Source: Sphaerisporangium rubeum | Lineage (GTDB): Bacteria; Actinomycetota; Actinomycetes; Streptosporangiales; Streptosporangiaceae | Reading direction: 5' to 3' | Length of the DNA stretch: 64,000 bases | NCBI RefSeq assembly: GCF_014207705.1 | Contig: NZ_JACHIU010000001.1 | Coordinates: 1,860,001 to 1,924,000 of the forward strand | Shown here: in pieces, positions 24,445 through 33,183 of the stretch | Layout: each line of letters opens with the position of its first letter | Position numbering within the stretch: position 1 is the first letter of the stretch | Program-made: the position numbers and the translations under genes | Notes under the pieces: model-generated | Told to the model about the DNA's origin: nothing | Databases searched by the model: none | Seen by the model: the letters and a program-made list of their open reading frames with translations, nothing else

Positions 24445-25805
24445 CAGTTCCCCGCGTCGTCGAGCGCGCGCTTGGCCTCGGCCTGGGCCTGCCGCAACGC
24501 GTCGGCCGGCTTCTGCGCACCCTGGAGCACCCGGGTCGCGGCGTCCTGCCAGACGCGGGTGAACTCGGCCGCCGCACCGGACTGCGGCACCACGAAACCG
24601 GCCTCCTGCACCGAGCGGATCGTGGCGACGGCGTCGTCGAACGGCTTGTGGCCGCTCGGCTTGACGATCTCGCTGAAGATCACCTGGTCGGCGCGCGCGT
24701 TGCCGGTGAAGGTGCCGATGTTGACCTTGCCTTCGGCGGCCCGCTTGTCCTGCCGTGCGCGCGCCGCGGCGATCCAGGCGTCCGCCTCGGTCATCGTCTT
24801 GATCCATCGACAGGCCGCACCGGGGTTCTTCGCGCCGGCGGGGACGACCCACGCGTTCCCGCCGATCATGTTCACCGGCCGGCCCTGCCGGTCCTTGAAC
24901 GGCAGCACGGTGATCTTCGCGTCAGGCGTCGTGCCGGCCATCGCGCTGACCAGGAACTGCTCGGTCAGCATCATGCCGATCTGGTCCTTGACGAACGGGT
25001 TCTCGGCCCCGAAGTAGTCGAAGGTGTCGGTGAACGCCTTCAACCGGCTCCATCCCCCCTGCCTGTCGACCAGCCCCGCGGCGTACCCGAGCGCCTCGGC
25101 CACCTTGGGGTCGTCGAGGTGCGGGGTACGGCCGTCCTGGCTGAGGATGTCCGCACCGTTGGCCTTGGCCCACAGCGGCAGGAACTCCGGCAGCTTGGGG
25201 AAGAAGCCGAACCGCTCGACCTTCCCGCCGGAGACCTTGTTCATCTTCTCCCCGAGCGCGGCGAGCCCGTCCCAGTCGGAGGTGTCGATCGACGTGGGGC
25301 CGACACCGGCGTCCTCGGCCGCCTTGTCGTTGACCAGCAGGATGATGGAGTTGTAGAACTCCGGCACCCCGTACCACTTGCCGTCGTAGGTCACCTGCTG
25401 CCGCGCCGCCGGGTAGAAGTCCCCGGTGGCGATCTTCTCGGCGGCCACGCACCGGTCGAGCGGCTGGATCGCGCCGCGTGCCGCGTACCCGCCGAGCCGT
25501 TCCCTCGGCAGGTACACCACGTCCGGCGGTTCGCCGGCCGCCACGGCCGACAGGAACGCCTGCTCGTCGAACTGCCCCTGGTTGATCGTGAGCTTGACGT
25601 CCGGATGGGCCTTCTTGAACCGGTCCACCCGGACGCTCGCGATCTCGTCGGGAAGCCCGAACCCCATCGTGGTGAGCGCCGAGGACCCCGCGGTCCCGCC
25701 GCCTCCGCCGGCCGAGCCGACGCCGCCGCAGGCCGTGACCACCGCCACGAGCAGCGACGCCGCCGCGACCCGGCCCGCACGCCTCGGTAAGCCCTCTGCG
25801 TTCAC
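24444..25805 (-). CDS. Sugar ABC transporter substrate-binding lipoprotein
   Basis: 453 residues. Signal peptide with lipobox (AASLLVAVVTACGG), then a family 1 extracellular solute-binding protein (GEPPDVVYLPRERLGGYAAR, YGVPEFYNSIILLVNDKAAE, NMIGGNAWVVPAGAKNPGAA). The GTG at 25805 is preferred over the ATG at 25832 because AGGAG lies about 7 nt upstream and the signal peptide then has a normal short basic N-region. It is the first gene of the import operon. A GAAGCGCTTC palindrome lies 38 nt upstream. Confidence 0.88.
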   Translation of the reverse strand: MNAEGLPRRAGRVAAASLLVAVVTACGGVGSAGGGGGTAGSSALTTMGFGLPDEIASVRVDRFKKAHPDVKLTINQGQFDEQAFLSAVAAGEPPDVVYLPRERLGGYAARGAIQPLDRCVAAEKIATGDFYPAARQQVTYDGKWYGVPEFYNSIILLVNDKAAEDAGVGPTSIDTSDWDGLAALGEKMNKVSGGKVERFGFFPKLPEFLPLWAKANGADILSQDGRTPHLDDPKVAEALGYAAGLVDRQGGWSRLKAFTDTFDYFGAENPFVKDQIGMMLTEQFLVSAMAGTTPDAKITVLPFKDRQGRPVNMIGGNAWVVPAGAKNPGAACRWIKTMTEADAWIAAARARQDKRAAEGKVNIGTFTGNARADQVIFSEIVKPSGHKPFDDAVATIRSVQEAGFVVPQSGAAAEFTRVWQDAATRVLQGAQKPADALRQAQAEAKRALDDAGN

Positions 25806-25842
25806 CTCGGTCTCCTGACTTCGAACACGCATGTGCCTGAAC

Positions 25843-25852
25843 GAAGCGCTTC
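25843..25852. promoter_or_regulatory. LacI-type palindrome upstream of the sugar ABC operon
   Basis: GAAGCGCTTC is a perfect 10-bp palindrome with the central CG step typical of LacI-family operators. It is 38 nt from the binding-protein start and 32 nt from the neighbouring stop. It differs from the cellulase-type operator found later in the window, so a different LacI regulator would be expected. Confidence 0.5.
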
Positions 25853-25883
25853 CCGTACGGAACGTCCTGAACCGGCCCAGCCG

Positions 25884-26837
25884 TCACCGCAGTCTCGGCA
25901 GCACCGTAGAGGAGTAGAACTCGAAGAACGCGTCCTGGTCCTGGCCGATCTGGCTGATGTAGACCTCGTCGAACCCCGCGTCGATGTACGGCTTGATCGC
26001 CTCGACGTGGACGTCCGGATCGGGGCCGCACGGAGTGGAGGCGGTCGCCTCCTCCTCGGTGACCATCTCGGCGAGCTGCTCGAAGTGACGCGGCAGCGGC
26101 AGCAGCTGCGACGCCTCTCCCTTGATGCCCTGCGTGGGCCACAGCCGGTGCACGGTCTTGCGTGCCTGCGCGGCGTCGTCGGCGTAACAGACCTTGAGTC
26201 CACCCTGTACCGGTTTTCCCTGGCCGCCGGAGGAGTGGAACAGCTCGACCAGCTCGGCGGACGGCCCGGTGGTGATGTACCCGTCGGCGATGCGGCCGGC
26301 GAGCTTCACCGAGTTCTCCCCGAAGCCCGACATGTACACCGGCGGCGGCTCGTCGGGAAGGGTGTAGAGCCGCGCGGTGTCCACCTGGTAGTGCGTGCCG
26401 CGGTGCGTCACCAGCTTGCCGGACCACAGCTCGCGCATCAGCTCGACGGCCTCCTCCAGCATCTCCAGACGCTCGGCGGTGGGGGGCCAGCGCGACTCGA
26501 TGACGTGCTCGTTGAGCGCCTCGCCGGTGCCGACCCCGAGACGGAACCGGCCGCCGGTCAGCACGGCGCTGGTCGCGGCGGCCTGCGCGACGACCGCCGG
26601 GTGCACGCGGACCAGGGGACACGTCACGGCGGTGGTGATCGGCAGTGAGGTGGCCTCGGCGATCGCGCCGATCACGGACCAGACGAACGGGCTCTGTCCC
26701 TGTTCGTCCAGCCACGGATGGTAGTGGTCGGAGATCCACAGGGCCTCGAACCCGGCGCGCTCGGCCATCTTGGCCTGACGCACCAGTTCCTTGGGCCCGT
26801 GCTCCTCACAGGAGAGGAAGTATCCGAAGGTCGTCAC
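25884..26837 (-). CDS. LLM-class F420-dependent oxidoreductase
   Basis: 317 residues, luciferase-like TIM barrel of the F420-dependent group (TIGR03557-like: FGYFLSCEEHGPKELVRQAK, GFEALWISDHYHPW, GGRFRLGVGTGEALNEH). The GTG at 26837 follows GAGGAGG by about 5 nt; longer readings run through unrelated sequence. Such enzymes transfer hydride between F420 and substrates; the substrate is unknown. It is divergent from the D-aminoacylase gene with 175 bp between, and ends 31 nt upstream of the palindrome before the ABC operon, on the same strand. Confidence 0.85.
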   Translation of the reverse strand: MTTFGYFLSCEEHGPKELVRQAKMAERAGFEALWISDHYHPWLDEQGQSPFVWSVIGAIAEATSLPITTAVTCPLVRVHPAVVAQAAATSAVLTGGRFRLGVGTGEALNEHVIESRWPPTAERLEMLEEAVELMRELWSGKLVTHRGTHYQVDTARLYTLPDEPPPVYMSGFGENSVKLAGRIADGYITTGPSAELVELFHSSGGQGKPVQGGLKVCYADDAAQARKTVHRLWPTQGIKGEASQLLPLPRHFEQLAEMVTEEEATASTPCGPDPDVHVEAIKPYIDAGFDEVYISQIGQDQDAFFEFYSSTVLPRLR

Positions 26838-27012
26838 ATCGTCCTCCTCGGCGTTCTCGCTGTTCTCTGGGCCCCATACCCCGCTGCGTACCGGCAAACG
26901 GGACGTACCTCCCCGCCGCGCCGTCGCCGTGTTTTCATGCGAGGAAGGGTTCGCGCGGCGAAGGAGTGATGAGCGTGACAGGTGAGGTCGTCGAGACAGG
27001 GACAGGTGGCGA

Positions 27013-28623
27013 GTGAGCGCCGGGCTGGTGGTGCGCGGCGCCACCGTCGTGGACGGCACCGGCGCGCCGGCGTACCGCGCGGACGTCACCGTGGCGGACG
27101 GCCGGATCGCCGCGATCACCCGGGAACCGGGACACGCGGCCGGGAACCGTTCCGTCGACGCCACGGGGCTGGTGCTCGCGCCGGGCTTCATCGACATGCA
27201 CGCGCACTCCGACCTCGCGCTGATCACCGAGCCCGACCATCTCGCCAAGGTCGCGCAGGGGGTGACGTGCGAGGTGCTCGGCCAGGACGGGTTGTCGTAC
27301 GCGCCGGTGGACGACACCACGCTCGACCAGCTCCGGCGGCACCTCGCTGGCTGGAACGGCGACCCCGAGGGCTTCGACTGGGACTGGCGGTCGGTCGCGG
27401 AGTACCTCGACCGGCTGGACCGCGGCGGCATGGCGGTCAACGCCTGCTACCTGGTGCCGCAGGGCTCGGTCCGCATGCTCGCCATGGGCTGGGACGCGCG
27501 CGAGCCGACGGCCGCCGAGCTCGACGCGATGCGCGCGCTGGTGGCGCGCGGCATGGAGGAAGGCGCGCTCGGCATGTCGAGCGGCCTCACCTACACCCCC
27601 GGCATGTACGCGGGGACCGCCGAGCTGGTGGAGCTGTGCCGGGTGGTCGCCGGGTACGGGGGCTACTACTCGCCGCACCACCGGTCCTACGGCAGGGGAG
27701 CGCTTGCGGCGTACGCCGAGATGGTCCAGGTCGCCACCACCGCCGGCTGTCCCCTGCACCTGGCGCACGCCACGCTGAACTTCCCCGAGAACGCCGGCCG
27801 GGCCGGTGAGCTGCTGGCCCTGCTGGACGCCGCCATGGACGACGGCGCCGACATCACCCTCGACACCTACCCCTACCTGCCGGCCGCGACCATGCTGTCC
27901 GCGCTGCTGCCGAGCAAGGCCTGCGAAGGCGGCCCCGAGCGCATCATGGAACGCCTGCGCGACCCCGAGGAGGCCGAGCGGATCCGCCGCGTGATCGAGG
28001 AGGACGGCTCGGACGGCTGCCACGGCGTGCCGGTGCCGTGGGACGCCATCAGGATCTCCGGGGTCCGCGAGCCCGCGCTCGCGCACCGCGTGGGCCGCAC
28101 CGTCGCCGAGCTGGCCGCCGCCGAGGGCCGTCCCCCGTTCGAGGTGTTCCGCGAGCAACTCGTCGAGGACGGCCTCGGCACGGCCAGCGTGTGGTTCATC
28201 GGCAACGAGGAGAACGTCCGCGCGATCATGCGGCACCGCGCGCACACCGGTGGCAGCGACGGCCTGCTCGCCGCCGCCAAGCCGCATCCCCGCTCGTGGG
28301 GGACCTTCCCCCGCTATCTCGGTCATTACGTGCGCGAGGAAGGGGTGCTCGGCCTGGAGGAGTGCGTCGCGCACCTGACCGGCCGCGCGGCGAGGCGGCT
28401 CAAGCTGGCCGACCGCGGCCTGATCCGCACCGGATACCACGCCGACCTGGTGCTCTTCGACCCCGCCGGCGTCGGTGACACCGCGACGTACGACGACCCG
28501 CGCCGCACCCCCGACGGCATCCCGTACGTGATCGTCGGCGGTGTGCGGGTCATCGACGAGGGCCGCCACACCGGCGCGCTGCCGGGCCGCGCGCTGCGCC
28601 GCACCGCGGAGGGGACGCGCTAG
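27013..28623 (+). CDS. N-acyl-D-amino-acid deacylase (amidohydrolase)
   Basis: 536 residues. Amidohydrolase superfamily with the N-terminal beta-strands (LVVRGATVVDGTGAPAYRAD), the metal motif GFIDMHAHSD, the D-aminoacylase-type Cys ligand (GVTCEVLGQDG), SPHHRSYG and the late GGSDGLLAA and HPRSWGTF segments. The family hydrolyses N-acyl-D-amino acids or dipeptides with a D-residue. The GTG start has AGGTGG 4 nt upstream. Its stop overlaps that of the convergent kinase gene through a shared CTAG. Confidence 0.85.
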   Translation: MSAGLVVRGATVVDGTGAPAYRADVTVADGRIAAITREPGHAAGNRSVDATGLVLAPGFIDMHAHSDLALITEPDHLAKVAQGVTCEVLGQDGLSYAPVDDTTLDQLRRHLAGWNGDPEGFDWDWRSVAEYLDRLDRGGMAVNACYLVPQGSVRMLAMGWDAREPTAAELDAMRALVARGMEEGALGMSSGLTYTPGMYAGTAELVELCRVVAGYGGYYSPHHRSYGRGALAAYAEMVQVATTAGCPLHLAHATLNFPENAGRAGELLALLDAAMDDGADITLDTYPYLPAATMLSALLPSKACEGGPERIMERLRDPEEAERIRRVIEEDGSDGCHGVPVPWDAIRISGVREPALAHRVGRTVAELAAAEGRPPFEVFREQLVEDGLGTASVWFIGNEENVRAIMRHRAHTGGSDGLLAAAKPHPRSWGTFPRYLGHYVREEGVLGLEECVAHLTGRAARRLKLADRGLIRTGYHADLVLFDPAGVGDTATYDDPRRTPDGIPYVIVGGVRVIDEGRHTGALPGRALRRTAEGTR

Positions 28624-29513
28624 GGGAGCACGCGTCCCACGATGCGCGCGTACATGCGGCCGGGACTCGGTGTCGACGGCGGGGTGAGGAACCCCGGCAG
28701 CATCGGCAGGTCCACCGCGAACGGCTGCAGGCGGTCGTACAGCGCGGCGGCGTCGGCGGGACGATCGTCCGGGTCCTTCTCCAGCAGGCCGGACAGCAGC
28801 GCGTTCAGCCCGTCAGGCAGGCCGGGGACCGGCTCGGGCCGCTCCTTGACCTGCTTCTCGAAGACGGCGTACTCGGTGGGCCCGGAGAACAGCCGCCGTC
28901 CGGTGAGCATCTCGTGCAGGACGCAGCCGAGCGCGTACAGGTCGCTGCGCGGCTCGGCCAGGCCGCGCTGGATCTGCTCCGGCGACATGTAGGCGGGGGT
29001 GCCGATGATCTGACCGGCCCGGGTGAACTGCGCCACGTCGGCCTCACGCAGCATCGCGAGGCCGAAGTCGAGCACCTTGACGCTGCCGTCGGGACAGAGC
29101 ATCAGGTTGGTCGGCTTGAGGTCGCGGTGGCAGATGGACAGCGTGTGCGCCGCCGACAGCACCGCGCACGCCTGCGCGACGATCGCCGCGGCCCATGGCA
29201 CAGGCAGCGGCCCGTGCTCGCTCACCAGGTCGGCCACAGTGACACCCTCGATGAACTGCATCACCTGGAAGAGCCGCTGCTCGTGGGTGCCGAAGTCGTA
29301 CAGCACCGGGGCCCCGGCGTGCTCCAGGCGCGCGAGGATGCGGGCCTCACGCATGAAGCGCTTGGACAGCTCCTCGTCGTGGCCGCCGGGGAAGCGCAGG
29401 AACTTGACCGCGACCCGGCGGTCGAGGTGGGTGTCGTGGCCCGCGTAGACCGCACCCATGCCGCCTTGGCCGAGAGGCAGGTCGTCGAGCACGTAGCGGT
29501 CGCCGATGACCAT
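28620..29513 (-). CDS. Soluble Ser/Thr protein kinase
   Basis: 297 residues, little more than a Hanks-type kinase domain: glycine loop LGQGGMGAVYAG, VAVKFL, catalytic HRDLKPTN, DFGLAML, activation segment GTPAYMSPEQI and DLYALGCVLHEMLTG. There is no membrane helix or sensor domain, so it acts in the cytosol. The ATG at 29513 has GGGAGGGGG 4-5 nt upstream. It follows the DNA methylase gene by 38 nt on the same strand and a PP2C phosphatase lies just beyond that gene, suggesting an opposing pair. Confidence 0.88.
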   Translation of the reverse strand: MVIGDRYVLDDLPLGQGGMGAVYAGHDTHLDRRVAVKFLRFPGGHDEELSKRFMREARILARLEHAGAPVLYDFGTHEQRLFQVMQFIEGVTVADLVSEHGPLPVPWAAAIVAQACAVLSAAHTLSICHRDLKPTNLMLCPDGSVKVLDFGLAMLREADVAQFTRAGQIIGTPAYMSPEQIQRGLAEPRSDLYALGCVLHEMLTGRRLFSGPTEYAVFEKQVKERPEPVPGLPDGLNALLSGLLEKDPDDRPADAAALYDRLQPFAVDLPMLPGFLTPPSTPSPGRMYARIVGRVLP

Positions 29514-29551
29514 TGGCCCCCTCCCTGCCGGTTCACGGGAAAAATACACCG

Positions 29552-31492
29552 TCAGGCGAGGGGCCGCAGACGGCCACCGGCCAGGCCGTCAAAGCCTAGC
29601 CGCACGAGGCTCTCGCCGAGCGCGGCCGTCTCACGCAGCCGGTCCTCGAGCTCCAGCAGCTCGCGGAACGCCTTGCCGTACTCGCGTTGCTCCGGCAGCG
29701 GCAGGCGGGGGACGCGCAGCCGCCGCGCGTCCATGCGGCTCGCGCCGGCCGGCGACGGACGCGCCGCGCCGGCGAAGCGCAGGCAACCGGCGAGGAAGTC
29801 GGCGTCCATGCGCTCGTGGTCCACCCGGTACAGGTGGAGCTGCGGGCCGAGCACGGCGCCGCCTTCGCCGACGGCGCGCGCGGTGGCGTCCACGAGGGAG
29901 GCGACCACGTCACCGGGCTCCAGCACGATCAGGTTCGGGTCGTGCGGGGTGCGGCCGGTCGGCGTGCCGCCGCGCGCGAGGTCGGCGGCGGTGAGCACCG
30001 GCACGTCACCGCCGTCGGTGGCGAGCCGCGGCGGCCCCTGGTGCACGCTGACCAGGCCCGCTCTGACCAGTTCCGCGACGGTGGCTCCCGGCAGGTCCCC
30101 GGCCGGCGTGTGCGCGGCGAGGTCGGGTACGGCGCCGGGCAGCGCGGCGGCGGCCTCGCGGAACCGCTCGCGCGCCGCGGCGAACCCCAGGGCCGGGTCG
30201 TCGTAGGGACGCGGCAGGTGACGGGCCGGGGTGAGGTCCACCTCGTCGTCGAGCAGGTCGATGATGCGCACGGCGCGCGCGCCGTCCGGCAGGGCCGCGT
30301 CGGGATCGGCGCGGAACGCCGGCCACGCCTGCTCGACGGCCGCCAGGTCGCCTGACGCGTCCATCATGAGCACGGCGGACGGCGGACGTTCCCCCGGCGC
30401 GGGCCGGCGCAGCAGCCACAGGTCGGGGCCGCCGGTCGCCAGGGTGACGACGGCGCGCAGAGCACCGGCGCGCAGCAGGTTGCCGCGGATCCGCCTGCCG
30501 GGACGCCGTCCCGCCGCGGCGGCCGGCATGAGGATCGCCACCAGCCCGCCGGGCCGCGCGTGCGCCAGGCAGTGCTGGGCCCAGGCGAGCTCCGGCTCAC
30601 CGCGCGGCGGCAGCCCGTACTCCCAGCGGGGGTCGCCGGTCAGCTCCTCGTATCCCCAGGCCCGCTCGTTGAACGGCGGGTCGCACACGACCGCGCCGGC
30701 ACGCAGGCCGGGGAAGGCGTCCTGCCGCAGCGAGTCCCCCGCGACGACCCGGGCCTCGGCCCCGGTGAGCAGCAGCCGTACGGCGGTGAGCAGCGCCGGT
30801 GTCCCGCCGATCTCCTGACCCACGACCGGGAAACCGTTGTCCGCGGCCGGTAGCAGCAGGGCCCCGGCGCCGCAGGCGGGGTCGAACACCGTACCCGCCT
30901 TGAGGCCTTCCTCAGGCGCCGCGAGGCGGACCAGCAGCGCCGCCACGTCGGGCCGGGTCACCGGCACGCGACGGGAGTGGGCCTCGGTGTACCGCTCGCA
31001 GAGCAGCTCGAACGCGGCCCTCGGCCCCTGCTCGGCGGCGAGGTCGGCGAGCAGGCGGTACAGCCTGGCGTCGACCAGGTCCCACGCGATCGGCGCCGGC
31101 AGGTCGGCGGTGGCGGACGCGGCGCGCCGGGCCGGCGGCTCGGGGCCGCGCACCGCGCCGGCCGGGTCGCGGTGCAGGTACAGCAGGTAGGCGCCTGCGC
31201 AGGCGACGATCTCGCCGAGCCGCAGGTCGTCGGCGGCGGCGCGCAGCCGCTGCCACACGCGGTCGCCGAGCGACAGTTCGTACGACTTGCCGTTGCGGCG
31301 CAGCCACTCCTCGATCTCAGGCAGGGAGAACAGCGGGCTGGCGGCGGTGCCGCCGACCGGCTGGGGGAAGTCGTCGTGGCGGCGGCGCCAGTTGCTCACC
31401 GCGGCCCGGCCGACGTCGGCCAGCCGCGCGATGTCACCGGCGTTCAGCGTGGCGTCGTGTCCCATCGGCGTCGTGTCTCCCTGCTGTCCCAT
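29552..31492 (-). CDS. Orphan N6-adenine DNA methylase with HTH and specificity-like tail
   Basis: 646 residues in three parts. Residues ~10-65 are a MerR/excisionase-like HTH (DIARLADVGRAAVSNWRRRH, SLPEIEEWLRRNGK). The middle is an HsdM-like methyltransferase with SAM motif VFDPACGAGALLLP and the catalytic motif as DPPFN in place of NPPF. The C-terminal ~250 residues resemble half a type I specificity subunit, ending in a coiled-coil-like LPEQREYGKAFRELLELEDR. It therefore fuses M and S functions. No HsdR or other nuclease gene is adjacent. GAGGAG lies just upstream of ATG 31492. Co-directional with the kinase gene. Confidence 0.8.
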   Translation of the reverse strand: MGQQGDTTPMGHDATLNAGDIARLADVGRAAVSNWRRRHDDFPQPVGGTAASPLFSLPEIEEWLRRNGKSYELSLGDRVWQRLRAAADDLRLGEIVACAGAYLLYLHRDPAGAVRGPEPPARRAASATADLPAPIAWDLVDARLYRLLADLAAEQGPRAAFELLCERYTEAHSRRVPVTRPDVAALLVRLAAPEEGLKAGTVFDPACGAGALLLPAADNGFPVVGQEIGGTPALLTAVRLLLTGAEARVVAGDSLRQDAFPGLRAGAVVCDPPFNERAWGYEELTGDPRWEYGLPPRGEPELAWAQHCLAHARPGGLVAILMPAAAAGRRPGRRIRGNLLRAGALRAVVTLATGGPDLWLLRRPAPGERPPSAVLMMDASGDLAAVEQAWPAFRADPDAALPDGARAVRIIDLLDDEVDLTPARHLPRPYDDPALGFAAARERFREAAAALPGAVPDLAAHTPAGDLPGATVAELVRAGLVSVHQGPPRLATDGGDVPVLTAADLARGGTPTGRTPHDPNLIVLEPGDVVASLVDATARAVGEGGAVLGPQLHLYRVDHERMDADFLAGCLRFAGAARPSPAGASRMDARRLRVPRLPLPEQREYGKAFRELLELEDRLRETAALGESLVRLGFDGLAGGRLRPLA

Positions 31493-31589
31493 GGCACTCC
31501 TCGCCTGCCGGTCAGCGTAGTCGACGTCGCCGAAAGAATCCACAAGTCATGTGCTTGTGAAGTGATTCAACCAATGATTTACTGGGGGT

Positions 31590-32327
31590 ATGTCAAACAA
31601 CGTGTCGCTGACGCTGCGGTACGCCTCCCGCACCGACATCGGCCTGCGCCGCCAGCGGAACGAGGACGCGGTGTACGCCGGCCCTCGACTGCTGGCGGTC
31701 GCCGACGGCATGGGGGGCCACAGCCACGGCGAGGTGGCGAGCGCCACCGTCATCGCCGCGCTGTCCTCACTCGACAGCGATCCACCTGGTGACGACCCGC
31801 TCGGATCGCTCGAGTCGGCGATCACCGCCGCGGGTCATCGCCTGAAGGATATGGCCGCGCGCGACCCGAAGCTGGCAGGAATGGGTACGACGCTCACGGC
31901 GATGTTGTGGGACGCCGGCCGCATCGCGCTCGCGCACATCGGGGACTCGCGCGCGTACATGCTGCGCGGCGGCTATCTGTACCAGATCACCCGCGACCAC
32001 ACCCTGGTGCAGTCGCTGGTCGACGACGGTCAGATGACCCCCGAGCAGGCCGCGGCGCACCCGCGCCGCTCGCTGCTGATGCGCGCGCTCGGCGGCAGCG
32101 GCTCGGTGGAGCCCGACCTGTCGCTGCGCGAGGCCGAGGCCGGCGACCGCTACCTGATCTGCTCCGACGGCCTCAGCGGAGTCGTCGGCCCGAAGGAACT
32201 GCACGAGATCCTCACCGCCGCCGGCGACCTCGGTGAGGCCGCGGAACGCCTCGTCGAGCTGGCCCGCCAGGGCGGCGGCCCCGACAACATCACCTGCGTG
32301 GTGGCCGAGGTGCTCGCCGAAGGCTGA
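31590..32327 (+). CDS. PP2C-family protein phosphatase (PstP-like)
   Basis: 245 residues, only the phosphatase domain: RRQRNEDAVY, VADGMGGHSHGEVAS, ALAHIGDSRAYMLR, LICSDGLSGVV and GGPDNITCVV supply the metal-binding Asp residues. There is no membrane anchor, unlike the PstP of the cell-division locus, so this is a cytosolic paralogue. It reverses Ser/Thr phosphorylation and is divergent from the methylase-kinase pair, with which it probably acts. GGGGG lies close before the ATG. Confidence 0.88.
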   Translation: MSNNVSLTLRYASRTDIGLRRQRNEDAVYAGPRLLAVADGMGGHSHGEVASATVIAALSSLDSDPPGDDPLGSLESAITAAGHRLKDMAARDPKLAGMGTTLTAMLWDAGRIALAHIGDSRAYMLRGGYLYQITRDHTLVQSLVDDGQMTPEQAAAHPRRSLLMRALGGSGSVEPDLSLREAEAGDRYLICSDGLSGVVGPKELHEILTAAGDLGEAAERLVELARQGGGPDNITCVVAEVLAEG

Positions 32328-32412
32328 GGCGCCTTGAACGCCAGGTGAAGCATCACTGACGCGGGTCCGGCGTCCCCCGTTCGAAGAGCGCCGAAAGGGG
32401 TAGCGCCCCCTC

Positions 32413-33183
32413 ATGTCCAGTTCCGCGCCACCGTCGGCGACGGCGAACCAGGCCCGCGCGCGGCTCGGGCCCCGGCTCGCGCTGGCGTCCGCCGCGGCCT
32501 TCCTCGTCGCCGTCCCGTTCACCCTGCTGCTGATCCTCGTGCAGACGTCGTTCCCGCCGCTCCACCGGCTGGACCAGGGAGTGGCCGAGACGCTGCACGC
32601 CTGGGCACTGGAGCACCCCGGCTGGGTCACGGTGCTCGACCTGTGGACCGACGTTTTCTCCCCGGAGGCGTGGCGGGTGGCCGTCGTGCTCGCCGTGGCG
32701 TGGCTGGCGTACCGCAGGAGATGGCGGCTGGCGGCGTGGGCCGTCACCACGATCACCGTCGGCGGACTGCTCGGGCTCGGACTGAAGTGGGCCGTCGACC
32801 GCGCACGGCCGCACCTGCCGGACCCCGTCGCGGTGGCACCCGGCGCGTCGTTCCCCTCGGGACACGCGCTGAACGCCGCACTCGGCGCGGGGGTGCTGAT
32901 CCTGCTGGTCCTGCCGTACGTCAGCAAGCGCGCGGGGGCCCTGCTGTGGTGCGCGGGTGCGGTGATCGTGGCAGGAGTGGCGTACACACGTGTGGCGCTC
33001 GCCGTGCACTGGGTCAGTGACGTCGTGGCCGGCGTGATCTTCGGCGCCGCGGTGGTCATCGCGACCACCGCCGCCTTCGAGACCTGGCGAAGAGATATCG
33101 GGCTCAGGCCGGCCGAACCCCACATCGAGGGTGTCGAGCCGGAGACAGGCCCGGCGGATCGACCGGAAGGAAACCCCCAATGA
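32413..33183 (+). CDS. PAP2-family membrane phosphatase (first of tandem)
   Basis: 256 residues with five to six membrane helices. The three PAP2 signature blocks are KWAVDRARP, FPSGHALN and RVALAVHWVSDVVAG. The family hydrolyses lipid phosphates such as undecaprenyl pyrophosphate or phosphatidic acid on the outer face of the membrane. AAAGGGG lies some distance before the ATG. The stop overlaps the next start (ATGA), so the two PAP2 genes are coupled. They diverge in sequence and are old paralogues. Confidence 0.88.
   Translation: MSSSAPPSATANQARARLGPRLALASAAAFLVAVPFTLLLILVQTSFPPLHRLDQGVAETLHAWALEHPGWVTVLDLWTDVFSPEAWRVAVVLAVAWLAYRRRWRLAAWAVTTITVGGLLGLGLKWAVDRARPHLPDPVAVAPGASFPSGHALNAALGAGVLILLVLPYVSKRAGALLWCAGAVIVAGVAYTRVALAVHWVSDVVAGVIFGAAVVIATTAAFETWRRDIGLRPAEPHIEGVEPETGPADRPEGNPQ

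Noticed and set aside
29552-31492. Complete type I restriction-modification system
   Set aside because: No HsdR-type helicase/nuclease or separate HsdS gene is present; only an M-S fusion is seen.
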